Source: Acidithiobacillus ferrivorans
GTDB lineage: Bacteria > Pseudomonadota > Gammaproteobacteria > Acidithiobacillales > Acidithiobacillaceae
Length of the DNA stretch: 50,455 nt
NCBI GenBank assembly: GCA_020723125.1
Contig: DYJM01000003.1
Location: 8,634-59,088, forward strand
Direction of reading: 5' to 3'
Below, one piece after another: positions 11,631 through 21,621 of the stretch; position 1 is the stretch's first letter, and each line of letters opens with the position of its first letter. The notes under the pieces were generated by a model, which searched no databases, had not been told where the DNA came from, and saw only the letters and a list, made by a program, of their open reading frames with translations. A program made the translations under genes and the position numbers.

Positions 11631-11715
11631 ACGGCGCGGGCCAAAGTCGCGGCAAAGCTTCCCCATCTGTCGGGTCAATACCGGAATAATCGCAGCAAAA
11701 CAAGGAGAAACCAGC

Positions 11716-13065
11716 GTGAACCAGGATTATGATTTAATCGTCATTGGCGGCGGCAGTGGCGGTATTGCCACGGCCAACCGGGCAGCCAGCTATGGGGCCA
11801 AAACTGCATTGATCGCAGCAGGACCATTGGGAGGCACCTGCGTCAATGTTGGTTGTGTGCCTAAAAAAATCTTCTGGAATGCTGCTCACATGGCCGAACA
11901 AATGCGGATGGCAGAAGACTATGGTTTTGATGCGGTTGCCTCCAGTTTTCATTGGGAACGGCTCAAGGCCAAAAGAGACGCTTATATTGATCGTCTCAAT
12001 GGCCGCTATGCACAGGGACTGGATGGTAATGGCGTTACCCTGATTCGTGGACATGCGCGTTTTCATGACGAAAATCAGGTGGAAGTAGACGGTAAGATTC
12101 TGCAGGCCCCGCACATCCTCATCGCTACCGGTGGCCAACCCACCTGGCCGGATATTCCCGGGGCCGAGCTGGGTATCAGTTCGGACGGTTTTTTTGAGTT
12201 GGAACAGGCTCCGCGCTGTGTCGCCATTGTCGGAGCCGGTTATATTGCCGTGGAACTGGCTGGCGTTTTGCATGCTTTGGGCAGTGATGTATCACTGCTC
12301 ATGCGACGCAAGCATTTTCTGAATGATTTCGAGCCGATGCTCCGTGAACATCTGATGGATGCCATGCTCCATCAAGGCATCAATTTGCTGGCCCAGCGTC
12401 AGGTGCGTGAGCTGGAAAAACGCCCTGATGGTTTATGCCTGCACTTTCAGGATGGAGACTGTCTGGGCGGACTGGACACCGTCATTTGGGCGATTGGCAG
12501 ACGCCCAAACAGTGCGGAACTGGGGCTGGAAAATGTCGGCATCAGCCCAGACGCACACGGATTCATTCCCGTGGATGCTTTCCAAAACACCACCATTCCT
12601 GGCATTTATGCGTTGGGGGACGTGACCAGCGCTCCCGCCCTGACCCCGGTGGCTATTGCTGCCGGGAGAAGACTGGCGGATCGTTTATTCAACCAGCAGC
12701 CCGAACGCCACCTGGATACCACGCTGGTGCCGACGGTAGTCTTCAGCCATCCCCCCATCGCCACGGTAGGCCTCAGCGAAACGGCCGCGCGGGAAACTTA
12801 CGGGGATGAAGCCGTCAAGGTGTATCAAACCGGTTTTACCCCCATGTTGCGGGCATTTTCCGAAGACCCTGAAAAAACCGCCATGAAACTGGTGACCGTA
12901 GGACGGGAAGAAAAAATTGTCGGTTTGCATGCCATTGGTGATGGCGTCGACGAAATGTTGCAGGGTTTTGCAGTGGCTTTACGCATGGGCGCCAGCAAGA
13001 AGGATTTTGACGATACCATCGCCATTCATCCCACCAGCTCGGAAGAGTTGGTCACTTTACGCTGA
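11716..13065 (+). CDS. gor: Glutathione-disulfide reductase
   Basis: [13 protein letters not shown] redox motif, [21 protein letters not shown]-terminal [17 protein letters not shown] start with AAGGAG upstream. Confidence 0.93.
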   Translation: MNQDYDLIVIGGGSGGIATANRAASYGAKTALIAAGPLGGTCVNVGCVPKKIFWNAAHMAEQMRMAEDYGFDAVASSFHWERLKAKRDAYIDRLNGRYAQGLDGNGVTLIRGHARFHDENQVEVDGKILQAPHILIATGGQPTWPDIPGAELGISSDGFFELEQAPRCVAIVGAGYIAVELAGVLHALGSDVSLLMRRKHFLNDFEPMLREHLMDAMLHQGINLLAQRQVRELEKRPDGLCLHFQDGDCLGGLDTVIWAIGRRPNSAELGLENVGISPDAHGFIPVDAFQNTTIPGIYALGDVTSAPALTPVAIAAGRRLADRLFNQQPERHLDTTLVPTVVFSHPPIATVGLSETAARETYGDEAVKVYQTGFTPMLRAFSEDPEKTAMKLVTVGREEKIVGLHAIGDGVDEMLQGFAVALRMGASKKDFDDTIAIHPTSSEELVTLR

Positions 13066-13135
13066 ATGTTAATGTGGAAGGAATGGAGCCATTTTTCTTT
13101 ACATTCTCCGGGGTGGCGCGAGTGGACGTTAGAAG

Positions 13136-13163
13136 GCAGATCTGACTGACGATCTGCATTTTT
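13136..13163 (+). terminator. Rho-independent terminator of gor
   Basis: GCAGATC-TGACTGAC-GATCTGC-ATTTTT: 7-bp perfect stem and T5. Confidence 0.75.
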
Positions 13164-13172
13164 AGCCGCTCG

Positions 13173-13988
13173 TTACTTGCGCCGACTGTGCAAATGTTTA
13201 AGTGCTTCCGGGCCTACGGAGACGCCGCAGTCACATTGCGGGCAATCAGCCAGCAGAGGCACCGTGCTGGCCAGAATCGCCCGGACTCTTTCCATGCCCT
13301 CATGCATGACGGCGTCAATGGCCTCCATGGTGATGGGCTCACTGGATTTGCCAGCGGCCGGATTGACCACCAACGATAGTGGTGCATAACAAAGACCGAT
13401 CTCGCGGGCCAAGACCGCTTCCGGTGCACCGGTCATGCCCACAATATCTCCACCATCTTTTTCGATGCGCCGAATTTCCGCAATGGTTTCCAGGCGGGGA
13501 CCTTGGGTAGCCGCATAGGTAGCCCCATCTACCACCCCCACATCCGAAACCTTTGCCCCCTCTAAAAGACGTTCACGAATACGTCCGCAGTAAGGCTCGG
13601 AAAAATCAATATGGACCACCATGCTTTCGCCACCTTCAAAGAAAGTGCCAGGCCTTCCGCTGGTGTAGTCAATCAACTGGTCCGGAATACATATCACCCC
13701 GGATTGCATGGCTGCACTGATACCACCCACCGCCGCCACGGCAATCACATGGGTCACTCCCACATGGTGCAAGGCCCAGATATTGGCACGATAATTCACC
13801 CGGTGCGGGGGAATGGTGTGCCCGTATCCGTGCCGGGCCAGGAAAACCACTTCCTGCCCACCCAGATCACCAAAAGTCAGGGGGCCGGAAGCCTCACCAA
13901 ACGGTGTTCTCACCACCCGACGATTACGGATCTGCAGGTTATTGAGTCGCGTCAAACCACTTCCACCAATAATGCCGACCACACCCAT
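13173..13988 (-). CDS. Purine nucleoside phosphorylase family; probable S-methyl-5'-thioinosine/thioadenosine phosphorylase
   Basis: IIGGSGLTRL, FLARHGYGHTIPPHRVNYRANIWALHHVGV, QGPRLETIAEIRRIEKDGGDIVGMTGAPEAVLARE; resembles MTI phosphorylases; carries a CPQCDCG C-terminal tail. Confidence 0.88.
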   Translation of the reverse strand: MGVVGIIGGSGLTRLNNLQIRNRRVVRTPFGEASGPLTFGDLGGQEVVFLARHGYGHTIPPHRVNYRANIWALHHVGVTHVIAVAAVGGISAAMQSGVICIPDQLIDYTSGRPGTFFEGGESMVVHIDFSEPYCGRIRERLLEGAKVSDVGVVDGATYAATQGPRLETIAEIRRIEKDGGDIVGMTGAPEAVLAREIGLCYAPLSLVVNPAAGKSSEPITMEAIDAVMHEGMERVRAILASTVPLLADCPQCDCGVSVGPEALKHLHSRRK

Positions 13989-14537
13989 TCAGTGATCCTC
14001 CGGGAGAAAAAAAATTCCTGGGGCATTACGGCCCAGGCCTCGGGCATCCAGACCATAGCCAAACACAAACTGATCTGGAACCTCCAGACCGACATAATCC
14101 ACCTGCAGGTCCACAGATCGTGGCCGCATCTTGCGCACCATCACCGCCGTATGCACCGCCACAGCACCTTCTGCCATGCAATAGTCCTGAATGGATTTGA
14201 GGGTAATACCTTCATCCAGAATATCATCCACCAGGAGCACAACCGCCCCCGAGAGAGACTCCTTGGGACGCGTACGCCATTGCAACTCGCCACCACTGGT
14301 TTCGGAACCGTAGCGACTGACCTGCACACAATCCAGCGTCATGGGAAAATGCAGATGCGGCATGAGCTGGCCCACCACGACAATGGCGCCAGTCAATACA
14401 CAGAGCAGCACCACCGGGCGATGTGGGGTCAGATGTTCAAGATCCTTATTAATGGCAACGGCCATCCTCTGGATGGCCGCTTCCACCTCTTCCGCGCTGA
14501 ACAGATGTTCAGCGGGCCCCAAATGGGTAGGTGTCAT
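13989..14537 (-). CDS. Hypoxanthine(-guanine) phosphoribosyltransferase family protein
   Basis: VVLLVDDILDEGITL PRPP motif, VSRYGSETSGGELQW; start MTPTHLG preferred over the upstream ORF start. Confidence 0.88.
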   Translation of the reverse strand: MTPTHLGPAEHLFSAEEVEAAIQRMAVAINKDLEHLTPHRPVVLLCVLTGAIVVVGQLMPHLHFPMTLDCVQVSRYGSETSGGELQWRTRPKESLSGAVVLLVDDILDEGITLKSIQDYCMAEGAVAVHTAVMVRKMRPRSVDLQVDYVGLEVPDQFVFGYGLDARGLGRNAPGIFFLPEDH

Positions 14538-14544
14538 CTTGGCA

Positions 14545-14922
14545 TCAATACGTAAAGGTGACCACGTCGTCGTCCATGGCCTGCTCAATCACATAAGCGC
14601 CACCGACCACGTCGGATACTTCAGGAATCAAATCTTCCTTGGTGCAGTCCCACAATTCCAGAGTCGGGGTGCAGACAAAAAACTTTACACCAGCCTCATG
14701 GGCATCCTTGATGAAATCGTAGACGCTTTTGGGACTGCCAGGCATCACGAACATTTTTTCCGCCACGCCTTTTTTGGCCAACTCACCGGCACGGGCGGTC
14801 AACACCACTTCCACGTCAAAATCCATTGCGGCGGCAACGGTAGCCTGAAAGAAAGGCGCGCCCAGTTCCTGGGGATTGGAAGGATCGGTGTTTACCATAA
14901 CCATCAACAATTTATCAGCCAT
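14545..14922 (-). CDS. DsrE-family protein
   Basis: 125 aa; MADKLLMVMVNTDPSNPQELGAPFFQATVAAAMDFDVEVVLTARAGELAKKG... DsrE-like fold; FFVCTPTLELWDC cysteines. Confidence 0.75.
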   Translation of the reverse strand: MADKLLMVMVNTDPSNPQELGAPFFQATVAAAMDFDVEVVLTARAGELAKKGVAEKMFVMPGSPKSVYDFIKDAHEAGVKFFVCTPTLELWDCTKEDLIPEVSDVVGGAYVIEQAMDDDVVTFTY

Positions 14923-15029
14923 CTGTATCTCCTTGAGAATTCGGTCTGCACATCATAGCCGTCCCGCCCCGGAACCGCACCATGAAATGATTGATTACAC
15001 CATAAAAAGTCACGTGGCGAACACTGAGA

Positions 15030-15392
15030 TCAGAGGTTCTCTTCTTCTTCCAACAGCTCTTCCCGGCGGGCACGTGCGCTTCTGGTAAGAATGTCCCGCT
15101 CGTCGGCCAGAGCCCGCTTGGCTACCTGGATAGCCTCCAGCAAATCTTCACGTTTGGATTCCATCAAATCTCCGCCGGCATCCATCAATCGCGCAGTTTT
15201 TTCCTGAATTTCATCAATCAACAGCGCAATGCGTTCTTCGGCCAAAGATTCGAGGTTGTAAAAACGCTCTCTACCCTTGTCCATCGCCTTACGCAATTCC
15301 TGGCGGGTTTCCGCACCGCTGGCTGGTGCCAGCAACAAGGCGCCTACTGCACCGACCAGAATCCCCACTACAAAACCTTCTGCGTTTCTCAT
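15030..15392 (-). CDS. YtxH-like domain protein (gas vesicle/general stress type)
   Basis: MRNAEGFVVGILVGAVGALLLAPASGAETRQELR N-terminal TM segment plus coiled-coil; GAGGAG upstream of ATG 15392. Confidence 0.75.
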   Translation of the reverse strand: MRNAEGFVVGILVGAVGALLLAPASGAETRQELRKAMDKGRERFYNLESLAEERIALLIDEIQEKTARLMDAGGDLMESKREDLLEAIQVAKRALADERDILTRSARARREELLEEEENL

Positions 15393-15418
15393 GGCTTTTC
15401 TCCTCGCCGTTTCCGGCT

Positions 15419-15772
15419 TTAACGTTTTCGTGAAAAATAGCGCCAGCCTGTGCGCAAAGCCCGATACCACATACCGAGTTCCTGTACAGGCTGTACCAGG
15501 GTTTCGGTGGTTTCCATGATCTCCCGACTGAGATATTTCATGGTGGAATCCACCCGATTCATCTGCGCCCGCCCCACCTGGGTCATTTTCTTGATGTCTA
15601 CCAAGGCAGACTTGAGCTCAAAAATCAGGGGGCCAACATCCTGTTCAGCACGGGCCAGCAATCTTTCCAAACGCAAAAAGGTCCGAATAAATACGCCCGC
15701 AGTCACCGCGATGATCAGCAAAATAATGATCAAGACAACGGCAATAACGGTAATGCCTGCGTTAATACCCAT
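15419..15772 (-). CDS. DUF948-like membrane-anchored coiled-coil protein
   Basis: N-terminal TM helix (ITVIAVVLIIILLIIAVTAGVFI), helical remainder; adjacent to the YtxH gene. Confidence 0.55.
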   Translation of the reverse strand: MGINAGITVIAVVLIIILLIIAVTAGVFIRTFLRLERLLARAEQDVGPLIFELKSALVDIKKMTQVGRAQMNRVDSTMKYLSREIMETTETLVQPVQELGMWYRALRTGWRYFSRKR

Positions 15773-15894
15773 TATTTCTCCCTACGTTTTGCAATTTTCC
15801 GGCAGCCAGTCCGTGGCTTCCATAAGCCCCGCCGCAACCCGCTTATAGGCTCATTATAGGCAGCAACAGCGCAGCGGGTAAAATAACACCCATC

Positions 15895-16266
15895 TTATCC
15901 ACCCCCAGCATGGAAATACTGCCACAAAATCAGCAACAGCAGAGCAACACCGACGCTACTCAAAACAAAGACCGCTGCCGCCCCACAATCCTTGGCGCGA
16001 GCAACCAGGGGATGAAATTCGGGACTGACCAGATCCGCCAGCGACTCTACTGCACTATTCAATAACTCGGTAGCCAACAGCATGGCCATCCACAGCAGGG
16101 CCAAGCCCCACCACCATAAAGCAACCTGCGCCCAAAGCAAAAACGCCACGGCCGCCAGCACCGCCCATAATTCTGCGCGAAAGCTGGCTTCTTCCCGTGC
16201 GGCAATCTTCAGCCCGCGCAGAGCATAGAGTGCGCGCTGCCAGATGGGTTTATTTTTATTCACCAA
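15895..16266 (-). CDS. dgkA: Diacylglycerol kinase
   Basis: [37 protein letters not shown] is the DgkA signature. Confidence 0.92.
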   Translation of the reverse strand: MVNKNKPIWQRALYALRGLKIAAREEASFRAELWAVLAAVAFLLWAQVALWWWGLALLWMAMLLATELLNSAVESLADLVSPEFHPLVARAKDCGAAAVFVLSSVGVALLLLILWQYFHAGGG

Positions 16267-16934
16267 CCCCCCTGCTCGCGCAAAGACAAGGGTTCACCTT
16301 CACCGACAATAAAATGATCCAGCAAACGCAACTCCAGTAACTGCATGGCACTTTCCAGACGACGGGTCAGCGCGAGATCAGCAGAGCTCGGCTCTGCCAC
16401 GCCGGAAGGATGATTGTGGGCGACAATCAAGGCGGACGCATTCAACTCCAGCGCGCGCTTCACCACTTCGCGAATATGGACTGTCGCAGCATCTATGGTC
16501 CCCAAAAACATTTCTTCGAGCTTCAACACCCGGTGGCGATGATCCAGAAAAATGACAGCGAATATTTCCCGGCCGCGATCGCGCAGGCTGGCCGACAAAT
16601 ACTGACGGACGCGTTGCGGAGAGTCCAGACAACTACCCCGCTGCCAATCCTCTGCCAGATGCCGTCGCCCCATCTCCAATACCGCCTGCAGTAAAGCATA
16701 TTTCGCATCACCCATACCATGATGCGCACAAAACTGATCCCGGGTAGCGGTCAGCAAGGCCCGCAACCCACCAAAAATTTGCAGCAATTCCCGGGATACA
16801 TCCACTGCACTTTTACCTTTCACACCAACCCGCAGAAAAATTGCCAAAAGCTCGGCATCAGACAAACTTTGCGCGCCTTTCTGTAATAATCTTTCTCGCG
16901 GCCGTTCGTCCACCGGCCAATCAGTAATAGCCAT
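16260..16934 (-). CDS. radC: RadC/JAB-domain DNA repair-like protein
   Basis: [40 protein letters not shown] motifs. Confidence 0.95.
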   Translation of the reverse strand: MAITDWPVDERPRERLLQKGAQSLSDAELLAIFLRVGVKGKSAVDVSRELLQIFGGLRALLTATRDQFCAHHGMGDAKYALLQAVLEMGRRHLAEDWQRGSCLDSPQRVRQYLSASLRDRGREIFAVIFLDHRHRVLKLEEMFLGTIDAATVHIREVVKRALELNASALIVAHNHPSGVAEPSSADLALTRRLESAMQLLELRLLDHFIVGEGEPLSLREQGGW

Positions 16935-16966
16935 TTGCTCCCTCCATCCCTTAAACTGGGAATATC

Positions 16967-18217
16967 ATGATAGAAACCCTATTCAACACGACCGAGCCCC
17001 TGGCTGGCAAACGAATTCTGCTGGGAATTTGTGGCAGCATTGCGGCCTATAAAAGTCCGGAAATAGTCCGTCATTTGCTGCGCCTGGGTGCCGAAGTACG
17101 CGTAGTCATGACCCAAAGTGCCAGGCAGTTTGTTACGCCCATCACTTTACAGGCCCTGAGTGGTCAGCCGGTACGCCAGGATTTATTTGCCGCTGAGGAA
17201 GAAGCCGCAATGGATCATATTCGCCTGGCGCGCTGGCCGGATGCCATTATTGTGGCGCCGATGACGGCAAATAGTCTTGCTCGTTTTTCCCTGGGCCTTG
17301 CCGATGATCTACTCAGTACCCTGCTGCTGGTCACGCGCGCACCCGTTTTTCTTGCTCCGGCCATGAACGCCAGCATGTGGTCACATCCTGCCACCCAGGG
17401 ACATGTCCAGCGTCTGCTTGAATTCGGTGCCAAATTTCTGGGCCCTGATGCCGGAGTTCTGGCTTGTGGCGAAGAAGGTGCGGGACGCATGTTGGAACCA
17501 GAGCAGATAGTTGGCCAACTGCGCCTGGCTCTGGCCAGTAAAACGCTTTCCGGAAAGCAAATACTGATTACTGCAGGCCCCACCTGGGAACGCATTGATC
17601 CAGCCCGGGGACTGACCAACCGGGCAAGCGGCAAACAGGGATTTGCCCTGGCTCAGGCTTGTGCTGAAGCCGGTGCGCAGGTACGACTCATCAGCGGTCC
17701 CAGTCATGAAGCAACGCCGCCGGGGGTTCTGCGCGAAGATGTCACCTCGGCCCAGGAGATGCTCGAGGCCTGCCTGCATAGTCTGGAAATACCCACGGAT
17801 TTATTGATTGCCAATGCCGCAGTTGCGGACCATCGACCCACTCTGCACAGCCCACATAAAACGCCCAAATCAGCAGTTCCTGAGCAGATTGCGTTAACGC
17901 AGAATCCTGATATCGTGACCAGCATCCATCGTCACCCCCAACGCCCACGCGTCATTGTTGCCTTTGCCGCAGAAACCCGGGATCACCTGGATTCAGCACG
18001 CGCCAAGGCAAGCCGCAAGGGGGCCGATACCATCATTGTCAACGATATCAGCAGCAGCACGACTGGAATGGGCAGTGAAATCAATGCCTGCACCCTACTC
18101 CACGATAAAATGCACATAGAAATTCCAGCTTGTCATAAAATTGATATGGCAAGAATACTCATCCGCCACATCAGCAAAATCCACTTCGCCAGCGAGGTTC
18201 ATCATTCCCGTGACTAA
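16967..18217 (+). CDS. coaBC: Bifunctional phosphopantothenoylcysteine decarboxylase / phosphopantothenate-cysteine ligase
   Basis: GICGSIAAYKSPEIVRHLL, PAMNASMWSHPATQ, ITAGPTWERIDPARGLTNRASGKQGFALA. Confidence 0.96.
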   Translation: MIETLFNTTEPLAGKRILLGICGSIAAYKSPEIVRHLLRLGAEVRVVMTQSARQFVTPITLQALSGQPVRQDLFAAEEEAAMDHIRLARWPDAIIVAPMTANSLARFSLGLADDLLSTLLLVTRAPVFLAPAMNASMWSHPATQGHVQRLLEFGAKFLGPDAGVLACGEEGAGRMLEPEQIVGQLRLALASKTLSGKQILITAGPTWERIDPARGLTNRASGKQGFALAQACAEAGAQVRLISGPSHEATPPGVLREDVTSAQEMLEACLHSLEIPTDLLIANAAVADHRPTLHSPHKTPKSAVPEQIALTQNPDIVTSIHRHPQRPRVIVAFAAETRDHLDSARAKASRKGADTIIVNDISSSTTGMGSEINACTLLHDKMHIEIPACHKIDMARILIRHISKIHFASEVHHSRD

Positions 18218-18662
18218 TTTGCAAATTCGCATCCTCGACCCACGCATTGGTACACAATGGCCATTACCCCATTATGCCAGCGCTGACGCCGCCGGAATGG
18301 ATTTACGCGCCTGCCTGGATGAGCCCCTGCATCTGTCGGCAAACACTGTGGAGTTAGTATCAGCAGGCTTTGCCATGCACATCGCTGATCCCGGAATCAC
18401 CGCACTCCTGTTACCCCGCTCCGGGCTCGGACACAAGGGACTGGTATTGGGTAATCTGACCGGTCTCATTGATGCGGATTACCAGGGACCCATAAAAATG
18501 TCTCTATGGAACCGCAGTCAAGAAGAAATCATCATTGAACCGGGTGAACGGGTAGCGCAGATGGTTCTGGTACCCGTTATTCGCCCCGAAATTCTGGTGG
18601 TGGATGAGTTTGCTGCCACTGAGAGGGGTAGTGCCGGATTTGGCAGTACCGGACAGCAATAA
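18210..18662 (+). CDS. dut: dUTP diphosphatase
   Basis: ASADAAGMDLRAC, LLPRSGLGHKGLVLGNLTGLIDADYQG, ERGSAGFGSTG; GTG start at 18210 overlapping the coaBC end. Confidence 0.96.
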   Translation: MTNLQIRILDPRIGTQWPLPHYASADAAGMDLRACLDEPLHLSANTVELVSAGFAMHIADPGITALLLPRSGLGHKGLVLGNLTGLIDADYQGPIKMSLWNRSQEEIIIEPGERVAQMVLVPVIRPEILVVDEFAATERGSAGFGSTGQQ

Positions 18663-18671
18663 TTCAGCGAT

Positions 18672-18953
18672 TTATTTTTTCGGCATATAAACAGCGCAAT
18701 ACCCATGGGGACTGATTTTGCCCGACACGACCTTGCACGACCCATCTTCGTTGGGCTTGGCTCCCGGGATAAAAAATTTGCAATTACTGCACATTTCCTT
18801 GCCGTTGGGGTGGGTAACATACTGCACTGAGGCCTGACTGGCTTTGCTGGTCGCTGCCTCTGCGATATTGGACAGCACTGCCGGTGCCACTGCGGCCGCC
18901 AAAACCACCCTACCACTCGACCGGAACCATTCACGACGGGTCAACTTTTTCAT
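18672..18953 (-). CDS. High-potential iron-sulfur protein (HiPIP) with Tat-like signal
   Basis: RREWFRSSGRVVLAAAVAPAVL signal; C-x2-C...C...C spacing (EMCSNCKFFIPGAKPNEDGSCKVVSGKISPHGYCAVYMPKK) fits HiPIP. Confidence 0.88.
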   Translation of the reverse strand: MKKLTRREWFRSSGRVVLAAAVAPAVLSNIAEAATSKASQASVQYVTHPNGKEMCSNCKFFIPGAKPNEDGSCKVVSGKISPHGYCAVYMPKK

Positions 18954-19058
18954 AACCTTCTCCTATAAGCCTGGGTACCGAAAGAAAAACACAACAACAC
19001 CGAACCACTATAGTACATAGTCATGTTGAATGTGTAGCAAGAGGCATGAAAAAGGCAC

Positions 19059-19090
19059 AAAAAAACGGCCCCGATTTTCATCATGGGCCG
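19059..19090 (-). terminator. Rho-independent terminator of the ribosomal supercluster
   Basis: Minus strand CGGCCC-ATGATGAAAATC-GGGGCCG-TTTTTTT, just after rplQ. Confidence 0.85.
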
Positions 19091-19122
19091 GTTTTGGGTT
19101 TAAAAACCCTTGTATAGCGATA

Positions 19123-19494
19123 TCAGGCAGTGGCAACCTGACGGTCGACCAACTCGACAATAGCCAAAGGGGCATTGTCACCAGCGCGGAAGCCGTATTT
19201 GACAATACGCAGATAACCACCTGGACGCGCCGCATAATGCGGGCCGAGATCATCAAAAAGCTTGACCACGGCCTGCCGATCATGCAAGCGCGCAAAAGCC
19301 AGACGACGCTTGGCAACCGTGGCATCCTTCGCCAAGGTTATCATCGGTTCGGCAAAGCGACGCAGCTCTTTGGCCTTTGGAAGCGTCGTAACAATACGCT
19401 CATGGTGAAACAAGGACACCATCATATTGGCAAACATGGCCTGCCGATGGCTGCTATTTCTATTTAGTTGCTTACCACTTTTGCGATGACGCAT
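19123..19494 (-). CDS. rplQ: 50S ribosomal protein L17
   Basis: [45 protein letters not shown]. Confidence 0.97.
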   Translation of the reverse strand: MRHRKSGKQLNRNSSHRQAMFANMMVSLFHHERIVTTLPKAKELRRFAEPMITLAKDATVAKRRLAFARLHDRQAVVKLFDDLGPHYAARPGGYLRIVKYGFRAGDNAPLAIVELVDRQVATA

Positions 19495-19523
19495 AACCCA
19501 TTCCCTCTACCAAATTCTGAACA

Positions 19524-20540
19524 TTAGCCGTTAACATCAACGTCTGCGCCGCGCCCGGAAATGGGCGGCAGGTTCTCCGGCGGCCAGTTTTCAACACGCA
19601 TACCCAGACTGAGGCCATGGGCCACCAGCACTTCCTTGATTTCAGTGAGTGATTTTTTGCCGAGATTAGGAGCTTTCAACAGTTCCTGTTCGGATTTTTG
19701 AACCAGATCACCAATGTAAAAAATATCTTCTGCTTTGAGACAATTGGCAGAACGAACGGTCAGCTCCAGATCATCCACGGGACGTATCAGCAAGGGCATC
19801 AGATCCTGGCCGTTTTGTACCTGAGAAGCTTCAGGCTCCTGCTGGTTTTCAGCGCCAGCCAAAACGGCCAACTGACTACGCAGAATCCGTGAGGCCTCCT
19901 GAACGGCCCAAACCGGATCAACGACGCCGTTGGTTTCCACATCCAGTACCAGGCGATCCAAATCGGTACGCTGTTCTACACGCGCACTTTCGACCTGATA
20001 ACTGACTTTCAAAACCGGACTGAAACTGGCATCCAGCGCCATCACGCCAATACGTTTTTCATGATTCTGACGCCGGGTAGCTGCAGCATCATAGCCGCGA
20101 CCTTCGTCAATCCGCAGATGCATGACCAGTTCGACATCCCGAGTCAAAGTAGCAATGACCTGGTCAGGATTGGCCACTTCAATACCATGCTCGGAAACAA
20201 TATCTGCACCGGTCATCAAACCCGGGCCACGCTTGCGCAAGGTAACCATCACACCACTGTGTCCCTGGGAGCGGACCGCAAGCATTTTCAGATTGAGAAG
20301 AATATCCACGACATCTTCCTGCACCCCTTCGATGCTGGAATATTCGTGCAGAACACCCTCAATCTCCACCTCGGTCACTGCCGCTCCCTTCAGTGAAGAG
20401 AGCAGAATACGCCGCAAACCACTGCCCAAGGTGTGACCAAAGCCACGCTCCAGAGGGCCCAAAGACAGGCGCGCACGACGTGCGGAAATTTCTTCAACTT
20501 CTACGCCCTGCGGACGTAACAAATCACCAACATCAGTCAT
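19524..20540 (-). CDS. rpoA: RNA polymerase alpha subunit
   Basis: [37 protein letters not shown]-terminal alphaCTD. Confidence 0.98.
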   Translation of the reverse strand: MTDVGDLLRPQGVEVEEISARRARLSLGPLERGFGHTLGSGLRRILLSSLKGAAVTEVEIEGVLHEYSSIEGVQEDVVDILLNLKMLAVRSQGHSGVMVTLRKRGPGLMTGADIVSEHGIEVANPDQVIATLTRDVELVMHLRIDEGRGYDAAATRRQNHEKRIGVMALDASFSPVLKVSYQVESARVEQRTDLDRLVLDVETNGVVDPVWAVQEASRILRSQLAVLAGAENQQEPEASQVQNGQDLMPLLIRPVDDLELTVRSANCLKAEDIFYIGDLVQKSEQELLKAPNLGKKSLTEIKEVLVAHGLSLGMRVENWPPENLPPISGRGADVDVNG

Positions 20541-20562
20541 AAGCGTTCCTCAACCCCTGGTC

Positions 20563-21189
20563 TTACTTAGAGTACAACTCCACGACGACCTGTTCGTTCA
20601 AATCCGGTGCGATATCTTCACGCGCCGGAACGGCCTTAATTGTTGCACTGAGTGTGGCAGCATCCATACTCACCCATTCAGGAAATCCACGAGCTCCGGC
20701 AGCTTCAACCGCAGCCACAATTCGTACATGTTGACGGGCCGATTCAGCCACACTCACCACATCACCGGCACGGACCTGATAGGATGGAATATCCACGCGG
20801 CGGCCATTGACCAGAACATGGCCATGGCGAACGACCTGACGGGCTTCCGCACGCGAAGATCCAAATCCAAGCCGGTACGCAACATTGTCCAGACGCAGTT
20901 CAAGAAGACGCAGCAGGGTCTCACCGGTTACACCCCGAGTCTGACTGGCCCGCTCGAAATAACGCCGGAACTGACCCTCGAGAACACCATAAATGCGCCG
21001 AATTTTCTGCTTTTCACGCAGCTGACCGCCGTATTCGCTCACTCGTCCACGACGCTGACCATGTTGGCCTGGTGCATAGGCACGAATGCTCACAGGACAT
21101 TTGTCCGAAAAGCATTTCTCACCTTTCAGAAAGAGCTTGCCGCCTTCACGACGGCACAAACGACAACTGGGACCTGTATATTTAGCCAC
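20563..21189 (-). CDS. rpsD: 30S ribosomal protein S4
   Basis: [33 protein letters not shown]. Confidence 0.98.
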   Translation of the reverse strand: MAKYTGPSCRLCRREGGKLFLKGEKCFSDKCPVSIRAYAPGQHGQRRGRVSEYGGQLREKQKIRRIYGVLEGQFRRYFERASQTRGVTGETLLRLLELRLDNVAYRLGFGSSRAEARQVVRHGHVLVNGRRVDIPSYQVRAGDVVSVAESARQHVRIVAAVEAAGARGFPEWVSMDAATLSATIKAVPAREDIAPDLNEQVVVELYSK

Positions 21190-21208
21190 TAACTACCTCC
21201 ACCTAAAA

Positions 21209-21604
21209 TTAAACACGCCGCTTTTTAGGCGGACGGCAGCCGTTATGGGGAATCGGTGTGACGTCGCGAATACTCGCAATGCGAAAGCCGATGGAATGCA
21301 GCGCACGAACGGTACTTTCCCGACCGGGCCCAGGACCGCGCACTTCTACATCCAGATTTTTGACACCATATTCCTGCGCCTTTTTTCCTGCGTTTTCCGC
21401 TGCCACCTGAGCGGCAAATGGGGTGCTTTTGCGCGACCCACGGAAACCGGAGCCACCTGCGCTCGCCCAAGTCAGGACATTCCCCTGACGGTCACTGATG
21501 GTAATGATGGTGTTATTGAATGACGCATATATATGCGCTACTCCATCAAGTACGTTTTTCTTTACTTTCTTCCGCACGCGGGAGTTTGTCTGAGTTTTCG
21601 CCAT
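21209..21604 (-). CDS. rpsK: 30S ribosomal protein S11
   Basis: [19 protein letters not shown]...[13 protein letters not shown]; start trimmed to [10 protein letters not shown]. Confidence 0.97.
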   Translation of the reverse strand: MAKTQTNSRVRKKVKKNVLDGVAHIYASFNNTIITISDRQGNVLTWASAGGSGFRGSRKSTPFAAQVAAENAGKKAQEYGVKNLDVEVRGPGPGRESTVRALHSIGFRIASIRDVTPIPHNGCRPPKKRRV

Positions 21605-21621
21605 TACTGGAATCTTCCTAG

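Noticed and set aside
11491-11703. 70-aa minus-strand ORF in the serB-gor spacer
   Set aside because: Overlaps the self-complementary element; no recognised family, better explained as non-coding or repeat DNA.
13611-14555. 314-aa plus-strand ORF over the phosphorylase/HPRT genes
   Set aside because: Antisense to two well-supported enzymes; low-complexity His-rich translation.
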